Position numbers and translations under genes: made by a program. From Romanomermis culicivorax (taxonomy: Eukaryota > Nematoda > Enoplea > Mermithida > Mermithidae), in NCBI GenBank assembly GCA_963922205.1, contig CAWUHX010000031.1, positions 620,001 to 684,000 of the forward strand: DNA of 64,000 nt, written 5' to 3'. How positions within the stretch are numbered: position 1 is the stretch's first letter; every line of letters begins with the position of its first letter. Positions 34,201 to 41,339 of this stretch are shown here, one piece after another. The notes below the pieces were generated by a model that was not told the DNA's origin, searched no databases, and saw only the letters and a program-made list of their open reading frames with translations.

Positions 34201-34907
34201 TATAGTATAGTATAGTATAGTATAGCATAGTATAGTATAGTATAATATATAATGCCTTATTATTACTATTACAGTATGATTTTTAGTATGGTAGGTCAGC
34301 AATATATATACTATGCTGTTTGCTGCAATACACAATTATGCTGCTTGTGAACCGCCAGTTATGCATAATGAGTAAAGGCAGATATGCTTTGATAGGCATT
34401 ATCTTCATCATGCAACATCGAAGCAATGCTACAATAATGGTGACTGCGACGCTTTAGAATACCCGAATCAACCTTACCAACAAGTTCGGCAAAATTTTGC
34501 ACCGAAACATCGAACAGAGTCAGTCCTTTTGTTAAAGAATTTTTAATCTGTAGTAGGTGGCGTATGGTTAACAAGGTTACGTGAGGTTTGCTCCACCTTG
34601 TACCGGCTTCTTCGACTGTTTCTTCGAATTTTATCCACCTAAAAAAGGTTGTTTAGAGTAACGCGATTTTTTTGACAAACGCTTTTTGATTCAAAGGTAT
34701 ATTACTGTACTACCTGGAACTTTCTTTCCAACATTCGGCATTCGGATCATCGACATCGGCATCAAAATATAACATTTCACAGAAGATCGGCCTCGGGTGG
34801 AATGAGGCATCATCTTCATCAGATTCCAAAATTTGTTTCACTCTGTCCACTGAACCTAATAAAGGATCGAAATTAGATAACCAACTCTTATGTACACGAC
34901 GAAGCAT
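13020..34907 (-). CDS. SLC4 bicarbonate transporter, gene A (Na+-coupled type), complete, 18 exons
   Basis: Eighteen exons join with matching phases to 947 residues, a normal SLC4 length. The cytosolic domain (about 1-320) has [46 protein letters not shown] and [11 protein letters not shown]. The membrane domain starts at FGGFVDDV (about 331) and includes [32 protein letters not shown], an outer loop with N-glycosylation sites (about 526-545), [15 protein letters not shown] and [13 protein letters not shown]. Residue 680 is D in MMDQNIT. Known Na+-coupled members (NBC/NDCBE) have D at this site and anion exchangers have E. That and the GQPL...TGP motif support Na+-coupled bicarbonate transport at the plasma membrane. 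No other SLC4 subtype fits better. The chosen ATG has an in-frame stop shortly upstream, but an extra 5' exon cannot be excluded. Confidence 0.93.
13671..13847 (-). CDS. SLC4 gene A exon 17
   Basis: It encodes 59 codons in phase 0 between tttgcag and GTGAGT. It reads [31 protein letters not shown] and ends IFPLM, the conserved last membrane helices of SLC4. Confidence 0.95.
14121..14179. repeat. Near-perfect hairpin
   Basis: AATTTATACTTCA-CGGCAC-CGCTACGCC pairs with the following GGCGTAGC-CGTGCC-CTGAAGTATAAATT around a 3-base loop. The stem is about 28 bp, in an intron of gene A. Part of the arm is repeated just downstream (ATGAAGTATAAATTCAG). It is probably a miniature foldback element. Confidence 0.8.
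14789..14857 (-). CDS. SLC4 gene A exon 16
   Basis: It encodes 23 codons in phase 0 between ctctttttcag and GTGAGA. It reads [20 protein letters not shown] and ends GQQ, matching the family's PMPVLYGVFLYMG helix. Confidence 0.95.
15282..15354 (-). CDS. SLC4 gene A exon 15
   Basis: The acceptor is tttacacag and the donor is GTAAGT. It completes the KEQRAT motif and reads [19 protein letters not shown], the family's EQRVTG...LTP helix. Confidence 0.95.
15415..15593 (-). CDS. SLC4 gene A exon 14
   Basis: The acceptor is ttttcttctcag and the donor is AA|GTGAGG. It reads [20 protein letters not shown], then [20 protein letters not shown] and AAPGEKP, all conserved SLC4 landmarks. Confidence 0.96.
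15911..17521. mobile_element. Long-TIR foldback element with GGGGCCGGTTGCAATA ends
   Basis: About 200 bp at the left (GGGGCCGGTTGCAATATTCG, then TAATCGCGAGCTC blocks) is repeated inverted at about 17325-17521, ending CCGAATATTGCAACCGGCCC. The arms also contain internal short palindromes of GAGCTCG. The inside holds a weak minus-strand reading ([19 protein letters not shown], about 16680) that faintly recalls Myb/MADF helpers of Harbinger-type elements. No transposase is seen. Confidence 0.75.
16765..16925. repeat. AGCTGCAGCTTAA palindromic MITE, partial copy
   Basis: GGGCTGGTTTCATCAAAG followed by CAGCTGAGCTGCAGCTTAAG matches the ends of the copies at 40390-40675 and 53443-53711. Only one side is clear. 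Confidence 0.5.
19199..19357 (-). CDS. SLC4 gene A exon 13 (substrate-site helix)
   Basis: It encodes 53 codons in phase 0. It reads [13 protein letters not shown] and then [17 protein letters not shown]. The D in MDQ aligns with the D of Na+-coupled SLC4 proteins, where anion exchangers have E. It ends NKLK before GTGAGC. Confidence 0.96.
19413..19526 (-). CDS. SLC4 gene A exon 12
   Basis: It encodes 38 codons in phase 0 between ttgcgttcag and GTAAAT. It reads [17 protein letters not shown] then [11 protein letters not shown], the family's V(R)..I.DF helix and VP turn. Confidence 0.95.
19530..21930. other. Intron of SLC4 gene A, no further exon seen
   Basis: Exons 11 and 12 join in phase without anything between. 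A 121-codon plus-strand frame at 20740-21105 has no recognisable motif and is probably chance. Confidence 0.6.
21932..22092 (-). CDS. SLC4 gene A exon 11
   Basis: The acceptor is tttatatgcag and the donor is AAA|GTAAAT. It reads [19 protein letters not shown] then [13 protein letters not shown], the family's membrane helix and FxxSxF motif. Confidence 0.95.
22138..22255 (-). CDS. SLC4 gene A exon 10 (glycosylated outer loop)
   Basis: The acceptor is tgatttag and the donor is G|GTAAAA. It reads [19 protein letters not shown] and LSNNSSPG. Several N-x-S/T sequons and a CxC pair fit the extracellular loop between the fifth and sixth membrane segments of SLC4 proteins. Confidence 0.9.
22345..22562 (-). 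repeat. Fragment of the 55753-57897 family
   Basis: GATAAACTCCCGTACCTGAG on the left and AAAATTCTTGCCGTGCATG on the right match edges of that family's right arm, with much of the middle missing. It lies in the intron between exons 9 and 10 of gene A. Confidence 0.5.
22611..22833 (-). CDS. SLC4 gene A exon 9
   Basis: The acceptor is cattttgcag and the donor is AGG|GTAAAA. It reads [38 protein letters not shown] and [10 protein letters not shown], near-textbook SLC4 sequence (TRFTEE is highly conserved). Confidence 0.97.
22840..24120. other. Intron of SLC4 gene A, nothing further recognised
   Basis: No exon is needed between exons 8 and 9. No repeat of the window's named families is clear here. 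Confidence 0.5.
24126..24259 (-). CDS. SLC4 gene A exon 8 (first membrane helices)
   Basis: The acceptor is tatatttcag and the donor is AG|GTTGGT. It reads [20 protein letters not shown] then [23 protein letters not shown]...TGP..VFE is the Na+-coupled SLC4 form; anion exchangers usually read AQPL...SGP. Confidence 0.96.
24265..25410. other. Intron of SLC4 gene A, nothing recognised
   Basis: Exons 7 and 8 join in phase 0. Short reading frames here lack motifs. Confidence 0.5.
25415..25634 (-). CDS. SLC4 gene A exon 7 (start of the membrane domain)
   Basis: The acceptor is ccctctag and the donor is ATG|GTAAGA. It reads [37 protein letters not shown] and ITFGGVM. FGG..xD and ITFGG are SLC4 signatures. 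Confidence 0.96.
26080..26174 (-). CDS. SLC4 gene A exon 6
   Basis: The acceptor is tttctttag and the donor is AT|GTACGT. It reads [19 protein letters not shown], then ESDLRRTGM, the L.RTG linker just before the FGG motif. Confidence 0.93.
26416..26559 (-). CDS. SLC4 gene A exon 5
   Basis: It encodes 48 codons in phase 0. It reads [40 protein letters not shown], matching the family's FLdevtVlPpGkWdP segment of the cytosolic domain. Confidence 0.95.
26631..26738 (-). CDS. SLC4 gene A exon 4
   Basis: It encodes 36 codons in phase 0 between ttttttag and GTGAGT. It reads [19 protein letters not shown] then [13 protein letters not shown], matching vPvPtRFlFvLLGP and the GR..AtL..DE motif. Confidence 0.95.
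27262..27600. repeat. Interspersed repeat of about 330-400 bp, copy 2
   Basis: TTTAATTTAAAATGATAGAT, then ATACGAAACTTCATACCC, then AACTGTTTCGATACC and AAATTTTAACCACTTAA match 5150-5545. Confidence 0.6.
27674..27805. repeat. Single terminus of the 275-1984 TIR family
   Basis: GGAAAATGCCCCGATGGCA and, further on, AAGTATATTCTGCAGCAGAG match the end of the 275-1984 element with deletions. No second end is seen. Confidence 0.55.
29633..30757. mobile_element. Nested foldback element, unit GTGCACGAGCGCTACCTA
   Basis: The left arm carries four GCACGAGCGCTACCTAGT units and then CATAGTCACAAGCGCTACC. The right arm mirrors them (GGTAGCGCTCGTGCACTA). The flanks share CACTCTAA at 29625-29632 and 30758-30765, an 8-bp target duplication derived from a unit of the outer element. 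The inside holds minus-strand ORFs with a FLYWCH-like finger. Confidence 0.88.
29838..30271 (-). CDS. FLYWCH-like zinc-finger ORFs of the nested element (decayed)
   Basis: Two adjoining reading frames on the minus strand (30271-30044 and 30047-29838, overlapping by 4 bases) lie centrally in the element. The first has a basic stretch, [12 protein letters not shown], then [18 protein letters not shown]..YxF...YWxC..C pattern is typical of FLYWCH-type fingers, which often occur in Mutator-like transposon proteins. The second has no recognised motif. The product would be DNA-binding rather than a transposase. It may be non-functional. Confidence 0.5.
30768..31767. mobile_element. Second nested foldback element, unit GGCGCCAAAGTGAGAC
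   Basis: The left arm (GTCTCACTTTGGTGCCC, TCACTTTGGCG) is short. The right arm 31563-31763 is a run of GGCGCCAAAGTGAGA units. The flanks read CTCTAATG (30760-30767) and CTTTAATG (31768-31775), an 8-bp target duplication with one mismatch. It is inserted immediately beside the other nested element, in the same outer unit. Confidence 0.8.
31004..31365 (+). pseudogene. FLYWCH-type N-terminal domain relic in the nested element
   Basis: The frame at 31004-31234 reads [20 protein letters not shown] then [14 protein letters not shown]. After a frameshift near 31230 the frame at 31168-31365 continues [18 protein letters not shown] and [11 protein letters not shown]. The order (G..Y.F......W, a histidine block, EAKR..., NP..IY) resembles FLYWCH domains attached to Mutator-like elements. 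It is broken by at least one frameshift. Confidence 0.5.
31972..33085. other. Intron of SLC4 gene A, nothing further recognised
   Basis: A short plus-strand frame at 32492-32701 reads [20 protein letters not shown] but shows no known motif. No repeat of the named families is clear. Confidence 0.4.
33090..33346 (-). CDS. SLC4 gene A exon 3
   Basis: The acceptor is taaatttcag and the donor is GAA|GTAAGT. A polar linker is followed by [19 protein letters not shown] and [15 protein letters not shown], matching the ..gaEat.VlVG and aFvRL..a motifs of the SLC4 cytosolic domain. Confidence 0.94.
33896..34243. repeat. (TATAG)n microsatellite, about 70 units
   Basis: A near-perfect pentanucleotide array with rare CATAG variants near both ends lies in the intron between exons 2 and 3 of SLC4 gene A. 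The minus-strand frames of endless ILYYT are an artefact of it. Confidence 0.97.
34478..34638 (-). CDS. SLC4 gene A exon 2
   Basis: The acceptor is ttttttag and the donor is G|GTAAGG. It reads [20 protein letters not shown] then [20 protein letters not shown] and LFDVS, the best-conserved stretch of the SLC4 N-terminal domain. The usual region after it (a helix before EAT.VLVG) is shorter than in vertebrates, so a small missed exon is possible. Confidence 0.95.
34714..34907 (-). CDS. SLC4 gene A exon 1 (proposed start)
   Basis: It reads from ATG at 34905-34907: [19 protein letters not shown], an acidic stretch, [20 protein letters not shown] and KESSR, ending AG|GTAGTA. The FxEL...W.E..R pattern is the family's. 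An in-frame stop lies about 27 bases upstream of the ATG, but TTCAAG before the ATG could also be an acceptor. Confidence 0.88.
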
Positions 34908-36040
34908 CTTGAAGTATATTATCGATATTTTTTATATTTTTTGGTGTATTTTTTAAAATTTGGTACCATTCAATTTCGAATTTTTATATTATTGATCTTA
35001 AGGAGTGCTATCATCAATTGTATGTTATTCTTTAATGTTTGTGAAATTCCCTGATTTAAGGGTCAAAAATGTAATACAAGAAGTGGGAATAAATCGAAGG
35101 AAGTAAGCCTCTACTCATGGTCTCATGGAACGTACGATTGCGTCCAATGTTTTGGGTTTTATATGCACGTTTAATTCACTTTTCGATTTTATATTTTACG
35201 CGATGGTTTAACCAAAGTATTATCCCTTATCCTAAAAATAAACAAAACCTTATGTCGTTTTTCGTTTACTTTTTCCATTGTCGTAATGACCGATATGCAA
35301 AACCTGCGGGTGAAGAAGCGCTTCCATAATGACGTCATCTAAACGACGAATGGGATTCATTTTAAATGGAATTACGACAAAAAAATCAAGACACTAATTG
35401 ATGTTAATTGATAAACCGCATCGTCGGAAATTAATGCAATACTATAAAGTTCTTATTAAAAATATGTTAGAATTCTCCATTCATTTAATTAGGTCTGAAA
35501 ATGCGCATCTTTTGCATTCTTTGGAGACAAGTTGAAAATATCTTAAAATTTCGCGAAAATTAAACAACCTAAAAATGAAAAAACACTTTTTATTTGTATA
35601 ACTTCAATACTTTCAACATGGTGAAAAATTTAATTTTCATTCATCCGCCTTCTGTTTGATTCACAATAGGAGTTATGGTTTGAATTGAACACAATGTCTT
35701 GCACTATGAACATTTCAACGTACAATTCCTTCACGCGATAGTGAAAAAAGGTTTGAGTTTGCCTGAACTGTTTCCGAATTTTTCAAACAGTTTTTTCCGA
35801 AAATCACATAAGCAAACATGTTACGTAAGCATGTCGTTATTTTCTTGAATGCAAGATTTTTATGCTGTATGCAAATTATGATTAGCGACGCACCTTTGCT
35901 TTCAATATTTTTGATCAGTCAGGTCTTCCATTTGAATACATTCTTTCACAAAAATTCAAGGGCATGAATATTTTAGAATGGCGCTTTTTGGTATCGATAG
36001 GGTGCACGTCAGATTTTTATCCAAGAGATATAATCTAGGT
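34908..36040. other. 5' flank of SLC4 gene A, no gene seen
   Basis: It is AT-rich and should contain the promoter or 5' UTR of gene A. No core element can be singled out. Confidence 0.4.
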
Positions 36041-36043
36041 AAC

Positions 36044-36194
36044 TAGAGTCTGTTTTTTTAATGCTTCTAAATAATGAAAATAGAAAGCAATTAGTATTTC
36101 AGATTTTCACGATTTTCTGATAAACAATATATCACATAAGTATTGATTTGTGTCACTTTTCTATTTGGAAGCATTTTATAAAAAACAGACTATA
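36044..36194. repeat. MITE with AGTCTGTTTTTT ends, copy 1
   Basis: It begins AGAGTCTGTTTTTTTAATGC and ends GCATTTTATAAAAAACAGAC, near-perfect inverted ends. The inside (AAGCAATTAGTATTTCAGAT) is shared with the copies at 56853 and 60142. Confidence 0.85.
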
Positions 36195-36220
36195 ACTCTG
36201 TATTCTGCGATTTCTTGTTA

Positions 36221-36468
36221 TTAGTCTGTTTTCCTTAAAATACTTGTGAATAATAACAGTAGAGAGTATTTACTCTTCCACGTTTTTACGATTTTCAGCT
36301 CAACCCTATGCCACATATGACTGAAGCTTTGTGGGCAAATTATGCCAAACTAACATTTGACAATTTTCTGAACGAAAATTGTTAGAAAAAGCTTTATGTA
36401 AACGAGATCGTCAATGGTGATAATTTTTATCATTTTTTTCTACAACAATTTTACAAAACCGTACTATA
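36221..36468. repeat. MITE with AGTCTGTTTTTT ends, copy 2 (diverged)
   Basis: It starts TTAGTCTGTTTTCCTTAAAA and ends ACAAAACCGTACTATAG. The inside has the GATTTTCAGCTCAAC variant of the family. Confidence 0.65.
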
Positions 36469-37678
36469 GTATAGAACATTCCATACTATTTCCCACCCAC
36501 ATTAATGACGAAGTTCAACCTACAAAATCTGCACCTGATCTTCTGGGTAATTCGCTTATTTCTAGCTAATATTTTTGGGCAGATTATTTTGTTAAACATA
36601 TGGTATTAAAACCTCGGTTATAAAGACTTATTTTGTTCCCAGACGGAAAGAATCGATTGAAACTAATTCGCGTAAAATTTATTATCATCTCCTTCATACC
36701 TTCTTCTGGTACCATCACCGACGTACGCCTAATAATCGACTGTTGCCTCAAATCGATGCTCAAATTCATGCTACTTTCCATAATTCATTTATCGTCCACA
36801 AATTATTTTCCACATTATCAATATTCCAATAATATAAAAAGTAATGCTAATTTCAATACTTAATGAAAGTTGGGGAAATACATAACATTTGCATGCATGA
36901 AAAAAATTGATTGACAATGCGCAAAAATTACTTATTCAGCGTTTGTTTTAGATTATAGTTTGCAATGAATGAAATAACGCGTAACGCATAATGCATAATA
37001 GAAAAGATAGTATGAGTAGAAAAAAATCGAAATTAATCTTAGATTCACTGAAATGAATGATAGCTCACATAATTATAACAACCGTCGAAAATATCCACAT
37101 CATTGAAGTAGTCATTGAACTTCAAGGACATTTATCAAATTAATCAAATCTACTCGATGGCATACCTACTGCTGTGAATTATTGATATCCGGTGAGTGAA
37201 ACCTCATCTGATTAGTCTCGGGTACGCGAATACCGTGAATAAAACAAAAAAAAGTTTAAGATCCATATTCTATACACCCTGCAACTGCATTGTTCTAGAA
37301 CATTAAAATTTTTAAAATGAGGGTGCTATTCAAGCTTCTCAACCGTATTGAGAATTGTTAGAAAAACTGATGCAGTTTAAATTCCACAGAACAGCATGAT
37401 ATGAAAAATAAAAAACACGGAAAGGAACGTTGCGACGCCACAATTTCGACGCCGAACTGTTTTTCTTTTATTTAATTTTTGCTTCCGTTTTCTTTACCTT
37501 CTTCCTTCTTTCATCTTATTCCTTTTTTATCCTATATTTTTCTCTGTATTTCTTGTTTCTGTCGTTTTGTGTGCCTTGCTTACGGTTTTATCTATGTTCT
37601 TATGTATTTCCTTACAACCATCTTTTTCGCAAATGAAAGCAGGCATAATCGGCATTATTTCCCTAGTTACTTTCAGAG

Positions 37679-38476
37679 ATTGTATGCCGGGTTGGCGAAA
37701 GTGCCAGGTTGGCGAAAGGACCGGGTTGTCGAAGAAACCGGGTTGGCGAAAGGACCGGGTTGTTGAATAATGTTATAAAATTCCGAGTTGTCGAATGAGT
37801 TTAACAGGTAGTAAAAAAGCGTACCGGGTTGTCGAACAACACATTAGAACATTATACATTATTTGACTATGACGTTTGATCTTCAGTCTTCACTGTCCAG
37901 GATGGCTAAAGAAAGAACTCATGTTTCCTCAACAACATATTTACGTTAAATAAAACGGTGATAGAAAAATCATAGCATCTGACAAGTGACAACATTCTTG
38001 AGTGATTTAGAATCGAACTAAGTTTGTTTATGATCTCAAGAGAAGTTCATATACTATTATGAATGGAATTGATGAAAACAGCTTCACCGTAATCAGCCTG
38101 CATTATTGCAAATTGCAATCAACAATGATGATATTAATAATAATAATAATAATATTGAACATAAAACTACGTTTTAGCATTAAGAATCGTTTAACATTGT
38201 GAGAAAAATTTTCTATTGCAACAAAATAATGTCTATTTTTATCCTACAAACTGACTTTACCTAATTTGCATGAGTACCGGATGTCGAGTGCTTTTTTCGA
38301 CAACCCGGTACACTTAATTTAAAGCGTTATTCGACAAGGCGGTACACTTTTAAAAAACGATTTTCTGCTTTCTTTTTATAACATTATTCGACAACCCGGT
38401 CCTTTCGCCAACCCGGTCTCTTCGACAACCCGGTCCTTTCGCCAACCCGGCACTTTCGCCAACCCGGCATACACCC
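37679..38476. mobile_element. Foldback/MULE-like element, unit GGGTTGGCGAAAGGACC, 9-bp target duplication
   Basis: The left arm TGTATGCCGGGTTGGCGAAA... and the right arm ...TTTCGCCAACCCGGCATACA are mirror images about 80-100 bp long, extended by TTCGACAACCCGG variants. CTTTCAGAG flanks both sides (37670-37678 and 38477-38485). The inside is short and AT-rich without an ORF, so it is non-autonomous. It is nested in the 37421-39108 element. Confidence 0.9.
38135..38154. repeat. (TAA)n microsatellite
   Basis: About six TAA units lie inside the 37679-38476 element. Confidence 0.8.
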
Positions 38477-39109
38477 CTTTCAGAGGTTGTAATAATTGCT
38501 TAAAAGAGTGATCAGGATTGCGTTATATGGAATGCATGTTCAGTCTGGCATAGTATGAGTGACAGGTAGGAGAAATAAAATTGACACTCCGATTCTTTTT
38601 GAAGTGCTTTCTTAATAAAAATGTAAAGCAAGTACTAAAACATATTTTTACGATTTTCTGCTCATCCTATGTAGCATTGTGAGTCAACTTAACTAACCAT
38701 GTCCAATTTTCCAAGCAAAAAATCGGAAATAAAAGCAGTGTGTAAACGACTTTCGGACGATGCTTTTTTGTTATATTTCAATTTATCAGAAGTTTACAAA
38801 AAAGCTGTGGTTGACTTTTTATAGACCCAGACCGCGTGTATCACATACTGTCAATTTGACTCACGATATTTTTTGCCTTGCATAGGCATTTTTGCATTTG
38901 CTTTCTGCTGTTGGTACTATATTTACTCTTCCGTTGTATACTCTTTTACACAACTATGGCAACCTTTGAAAGTAAGGAAATAATGCTGATTTTTCATTAT
39001 TTTATTACGACATTTTATAATGTTAGGCGCCGAATCAGCTGACGCCGCATTGGCTGGCGCTGAAATCACCCAGCGCCGAACTGATGGGCGCCGAACTGTC
39101 CTGGACCAC

Positions 39110-40385
39110 AGAAAACAATGCACATTACTTTACATCATACATTCCCGGTAAACAAAACAAAAAAGGTTGAGTTGAGTGCAAAATTCAATGGGAACGCTAC
39201 TTATATGATAATCAGACAGAGGGATAGATGAAGTGATCCAATTCGGTAAGTCGTCGGTACCAGAAAGCTGTTGTGTGTCGATAAACAATGCTTTTGAAGG
39301 GGCTCTCGTGGATGAGATCAGCACCAGATATAGTCATTTTATCATTATCAAACACTTTGATGCAAATTTTAGCGTAAACAGGCTTGTCTAACGTAAACTA
39401 TGTCATTTCAGAAAGTTCGGCTGATAACCTTCCCTGTTAGTAACAGTTACAGTTCCCATAACTGACAAGGGAGGGTTCGAAAGCTCATTATCACCTGAGT
39501 AATGCTACACTAATCTTTTTTGTCTATAGGCCTTGTTTAAACAGAAATTTTCGTAAGTGTTTCGAACACCTGAAATTTGACTTTGATCTCAAAGAATTAC
39601 ATTAGACGTAGATCTGGGGAAAATTGAGTTTGACAGGATTTAACAGGTATCAAATATGCTTTTCGAGCAAAAAACTGAATTGTTGCACTGTTTTCAAATT
39701 TTAGCTGTCAGGAAGTGGAACATATTGAGATCTGATTGAACTCAAACCGATGAAGTCTTTCTTACTTGATATTACTAAAAACAACAACTTTACATTCAAA
39801 TAATTAAAGCCGATTGAATGCAAAGCATTCAAAGGCAAAAAGTACAAAATTCAAGTTGATAAATACCATAAAATGAAACTTGCCGTGTAAATTTGCGAAA
39901 AGACGAATCGTCTTATAACATACTCAAACGACGGTAGTCTTAAAACCTGTCTTTTTTCTAAAATAACGTGTCGTCTATAAACAAGATTTTCAATGGTAAT
40001 CTTTTTTTACTACTTTAACATGATAAATCTCTGTCGATCATTTTTCTCACTGCTTTTTTCGGGACCCGAACTGAAATATCGATTTTTTAATTTTTGACAT
40101 AGAAAAAGTGGAAAATCCAAGAACATTAATTGAGCACTCTTATAATTTCCGGCTCTAACCAATTACCCAGGAAAGAAGGGCTGCCCCGGAGGCAACATTT
40201 TACGTGACAACTTTAGGCAATATGGTCGCCAACCGCGTTAAACGAGAATTACTGAAAAGGCATATTTTTGTATAACGGAAAAAACATTAATTTTTGGATT
40301 TCTGGCCCATTTGAGAGGGAAATCCCCGCGATTTGCGTTACAAATGGTGCAGAATATTAATAAAATAAGGAATTTATACTGATTC
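39110..40385. other. Intergenic, nothing recognised
   Basis: No exon-like frame and no member of the named repeat families is clear. Confidence 0.4.
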
Positions 40386-40389
40386 AAAA

Positions 40390-40675
40390 TTTAACATGGG
40401 CTGCAGCTTAAACTGCAGCTTAACTCTATATGTTATACCATTGCCGTTAAGATGCAGCTCAGCTGTAACTTAAGTCTATATATTATAACATTGTCGTTAA
40501 GGTGTAGCTCAGCCGCAGCTCAACTTATCCAATATGTTTTGTGTCCATGAGTTGAGCTACAGTCGAGCTGCAGCTTAACGGCAATGGTATAACATATAGA
40601 GTTAAGCTATAGCTCAAGCTGCAGCTCAGCTGAAGGTTAAGTCTATTTGATGAAACCGGCCCCTGCCCTCAGAGA
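40390..40675. repeat. AGCTGCAGCTTAA palindromic MITE, full copy
   Basis: Repeated GCAGCTTAACTCTATATG and TATACCATTGCCGTTAAG words run inward from the left and return inverted (GGCAATGGTATAACATATAG). The right edge TTGATGAAACCGGCCCC mirrors the left edge of the 16765 fragment. A central TATGTTTTGTGTCCATGA is shared with 53443-53711. Confidence 0.75.
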
Positions 40676-40997
40676 GTCTAATTCCTCTAACCTTTGACTA
40701 TTATCCCACACCTTCTTACAACTGGAGATATTTGCACAGGTCGTGCAGAATTTCCCTCATGTTGATGTCCCTGGTTGACCAGTACTGATAATTTTGTTTG
40801 GTTCTAAACACTACAGCAAATATGTGAATACATGTCTTCTTTTTCTGTTTTTTATTATTTTTCAATAATTTAATTTTCGTCTGTTATTTCGTGTCTCTAT
40901 TTTTAGGAATATTATCCAACCCTGTTTTTATAACACGCTTTTAAAAGACGAAAAGTAACAAAAATTATGATCGTTCGCACATAGCTAATTGTTCAAT

Positions 40998-41205
40998 ATA
41001 CAGTCTGTTTTTTATCAGATGCCTGTAAATAATAGAGCTCGAAAATAAGCGCCAATTCATATTTTCACGAGTGAGCATACTGAACTATGTATTTAACACG
41101 CGAAAAATCCTTTAAATAATTTTTCGGTTTGAGCGAACGATTTAAGGACAGTGGTAATTTTTTCACTGTTTAATTTACAAGCATTTAACAGAAAACAAGT
41201 TATAG
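40998..41205. repeat. MITE with AGTCTGTTTTTT ends, copy 3
   Basis: It starts ATACAGTCTGTTTTTTATCA and ends AAGCATTTAACAGAAAACAA. It is a diverged member. Confidence 0.6.
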
Positions 41206-41305
41206 GGTTAGGACAATAGAAAAATTTGTGTGTGGGAACAAAAAAGACCAATAAACTGCTAATAAAGGAAAAATAATACAATTTGTTATCAATATCTTAT
41301 CTCCC

Positions 41306-41306
41306 A

Positions 41307-41335
<29 letters not shown>
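41306..41335. repeat. (CA)n microsatellite
   Basis: About 15 CA/AC units. Confidence 0.95.
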
Positions 41336-41337
<2 letters not shown>

Positions 41338-41339
41338 GG

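Larger units (their letters stand above)
37421..39108. mobile_element. Foldback-type element with GGCGCC ends, holding a nested element
   Basis: It starts near GGAAAGGAACGTTGCGACGC with CAATTTCGACGCCGAACTG. Inverted units (GGCGCCGAATCAGCTG, GGCGCCGAACTGTCC) lie at 39025-39108. A pyrimidine-rich core at 37455-37610 resembles that at 7300-7480. Limits are approximate. Confidence 0.55.

Noticed and set aside
33887..34335. Two long minus-strand frames of repeated ILYYT
   Set aside because: They are translations of the TATAG microsatellite. There is no start context or other support.
36584..36781. Possible 5' exon of SLC4 gene A (minus-strand MNLSIDLRQQ frame)
   Set aside because: It has no similarity to SLC4 N-termini, and exon 1 already holds the family's first conserved block and a plausible ATG.
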